Assembly (NCBI GenBank): GCA_963832875.1
Contig: CAWHWB010000007.1
Coordinates: forward strand, 310,001-374,000
Length of the DNA: 64,000 nt
DNA from: AP-15 sp963832875
Lineage (GTDB): Bacteria > Pseudomonadota > Alphaproteobacteria > ATCC43930 > CGMCC-115725
Reading direction: 5' to 3'
Below the pieces are notes generated by a model, which searched no databases, was not told the origin of the DNA, and worked only from the letters and a program-made list of their open reading frames with translations. The position numbers and the translations under genes are program-made. Every line of letters starts with the position of its first letter. Positions within the stretch are counted from its first letter, which is position 1. Below, piece after piece: positions 63,119 to 64,000 of the stretch.

Positions 63119-63353
63119 GCCGCGGGACGCGCCCGGTTCTCATTCCCGGCGCCGCCGCCAGAGGCGGCCTCTGTGGACCCGGGCCGCCCCATATCCAGTG
63201 GCGCGCAACCCGCGCCGGGCAAATTCGCGCCGCAAGCGGCCGTTCGCGGCGTCGCTATCAAGCGCGAGGTTCGATCCGAAGCGGCCTTATTCTGCCACTT
63301 GCCTCATGCCCTGGTGTATAGTGGTGCCAGCCCGCGATTTTCAGGCGATTCCG

Positions 63354-63536
63354 ATGGATGTAACCGACTGTCTGCGCGGGCTCGAACAGTATGCGCCCGC
63401 ATTCCGTGACAACGATATCGATGGGAAGGTGCTGCTTCGCCTGTCGGCCGACGATCCGCACGAGCTCGGCATCGGTTCGATCGGCCATCGCCGCAAATTA
63501 CCCGAGCGCGCTTGTGGATCTCGAGACCACGTCTAG
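63354..63536 (+). CDS. Lone SAM (sterile alpha motif) domain fragment
   Basis: 60 aa. MDVTDCLRGLEQYAPAFRDN and DPHELGIGSIGHRRKL match the SAM domain that begins many alphaproteobacterial adenylate/guanylate cyclases (WLRGLGLEQYAPAFRDNDID). The catalytic cyclase domain does not follow: the frame stops and a different gene begins. Two residues (GL) appear lost in the first helix. It is probably a remnant of a cyclase gene, less likely a free SAM adaptor. Confidence 0.6.
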   Translation: MDVTDCLRGLEQYAPAFRDNDIDGKVLLRLSADDPHELGIGSIGHRRKLPERACGSRDHV

Positions 63537-63565
63537 GCCATGCGAAAGGGAGGAAGAGATTAAAG

Positions 63566-64000
63566 ATGAAAACCGTGTTCCGTGGCGTTCTCGTCGCCTT
63601 CGTATTAGTGTTGTCTGCCGTGCCGGCGCTTGCGGCCGAAAAAACGGCGAGCCATCGCATCGTGATCCAAGTAAGCCAGAATGACCCGGAGCGGATGAAC
63701 CTCGCGCTCACCAACTCCGCGAACGCCATCAAGTACTACACCGGCAAGGGCGAGAGTATCGAAATCGAGATCGTCGCCTACGGGCCGGGCCTCAACATGC
63801 TGCGCGAGGATACCTCGCCGGTGAAGGACCGCATCAAGGCCCTCAAGGCTTCGAGTGTTGGCGGCAATATCCGCTTTTCCGCGTGTCACAACACACAGAT
63901 GGCAATGGAGAAGCGTGAGGGTCATCCGATCCCGATCATCCCCGAGGCCACGGTCGTTCCTGCCGGCATCGTGCGTTTGACCCAACTTGAGGAGCAAGGC
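63566..64000 (+). CDS. DsrE/DsrF-like exported protein (runs off window end)
   Basis: At least 145 aa, open to the end of the window. The N-terminal signal peptide (VFRGVLVAFVLVLSAVPALA, cleavage near residue 23) is followed by a DsrE-like fold: SHRIVIQVSQNDPERMNLAL, NAIKYYTGKGESIEIEIVAY and IRFSACHNTQMAME (single Cys). The pattern resembles periplasmic DsrE-family proteins of the COG1416 type, small sulfur-relay-like or tusE-like proteins of uncertain role. A good ribosome site (GGGAGGAAGAG) precedes ATG 63566. Only the last residues are missing. Confidence 0.8.
   Translation, partial: MKTVFRGVLVAFVLVLSAVPALAAEKTASHRIVIQVSQNDPERMNLALTNSANAIKYYTGKGESIEIEIVAYGPGLNMLREDTSPVKDRIKALKASSVGGNIRFSACHNTQMAMEKREGHPIPIIPEATVVPAGIVRLTQLEEQG

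Overview
The window is a GC-rich chromosomal segment from an alphaproteobacterium, probably Rhodospirillales- or Rhizobiales-like. Three things point there: a split F0 ATP synthase operon in the order atpI-atpB-atpE-atpF'-atpF without the F1 genes, a ccmABCDE-ccmG cytochrome c maturation cluster, and an NDUFS4-like complex I accessory protein. No plasmid or phage replication genes are visible. Long antisense ORFs exist only because of the base composition.

Layout. 0-5.8 kb: GMC oxidoreductase, F0 operon (minus strand), tRNA-Arg and tRNA-Pro flanking a frameshifted NDUFS4-like gene, and an ECF sigma factor. 5.9-13 kb: a CBS-domain protein and a formate dehydrogenase operon whose catalytic subunit reads an in-frame TGA as selenocysteine, followed by a four-cluster ferredoxin subunit, an NrfD-like membrane subunit and a small unknown. 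13-29 kb: MFS transporter, acyl-CoA dehydrogenase, RadC with an extra N-terminal module, crotonase, a ureohydrolase variant, Ku, DUF192, Na+/H+ antiporter with a cyclic-nucleotide-type domain, glutathionyl-hydroquinone reductase, methyltransferase, class V aminotransferase, proS. 29-33 kb: lolC-lolD, a LysR regulator and a divergent small exported protein. 33-37.5 kb: a FecR-domain exported protein with a TbpB-like C-terminal barrel next to a TPR plus beta-barrel outer-membrane protein, resembling a Slam-type (type XI) secretion pair. 37.7-43 kb: a CoA-ligase-like gene, a structured small RNA, and ccmABCDE-ccmG. 43-59 kb: housekeeping and stress genes (yqgE, peroxiredoxin, zapE, rmuC, ridA, tadA, rluB, rsmD), a CtpA-like protein that has lost its catalytic Ser and Lys, glutathione-dependent formaldehyde dehydrogenase, an ICL/PEP-mutase-family enzyme and a CoA transferase. 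59.2-63.5 kb: a decay zone with an IS3 transposase remnant, glycosidase and ABC-transporter pseudogenes, a phage terminase tail and a lone SAM domain, interrupted by one intact DHA2 drug exporter. The window ends inside a DsrE-like exported protein.

Functional links. Formate dehydrogenase and glutathione-dependent formaldehyde dehydrogenase together suggest C1 (formaldehyde to formate to CO2) oxidation feeding the quinone pool. The ccm genes would mature c-type cytochromes for the same chain, and the F0 genes use the resulting proton gradient. LolCD and the Slam-like pair concern outer-membrane export.

Eight otherwise well-conserved reading frames carry a single-base frameshift, which is more than natural decay usually gives. 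Uncorrected assembly indels are the simplest explanation. REP-like palindromes are scattered between genes, and one lies inside the lolD coding frame.
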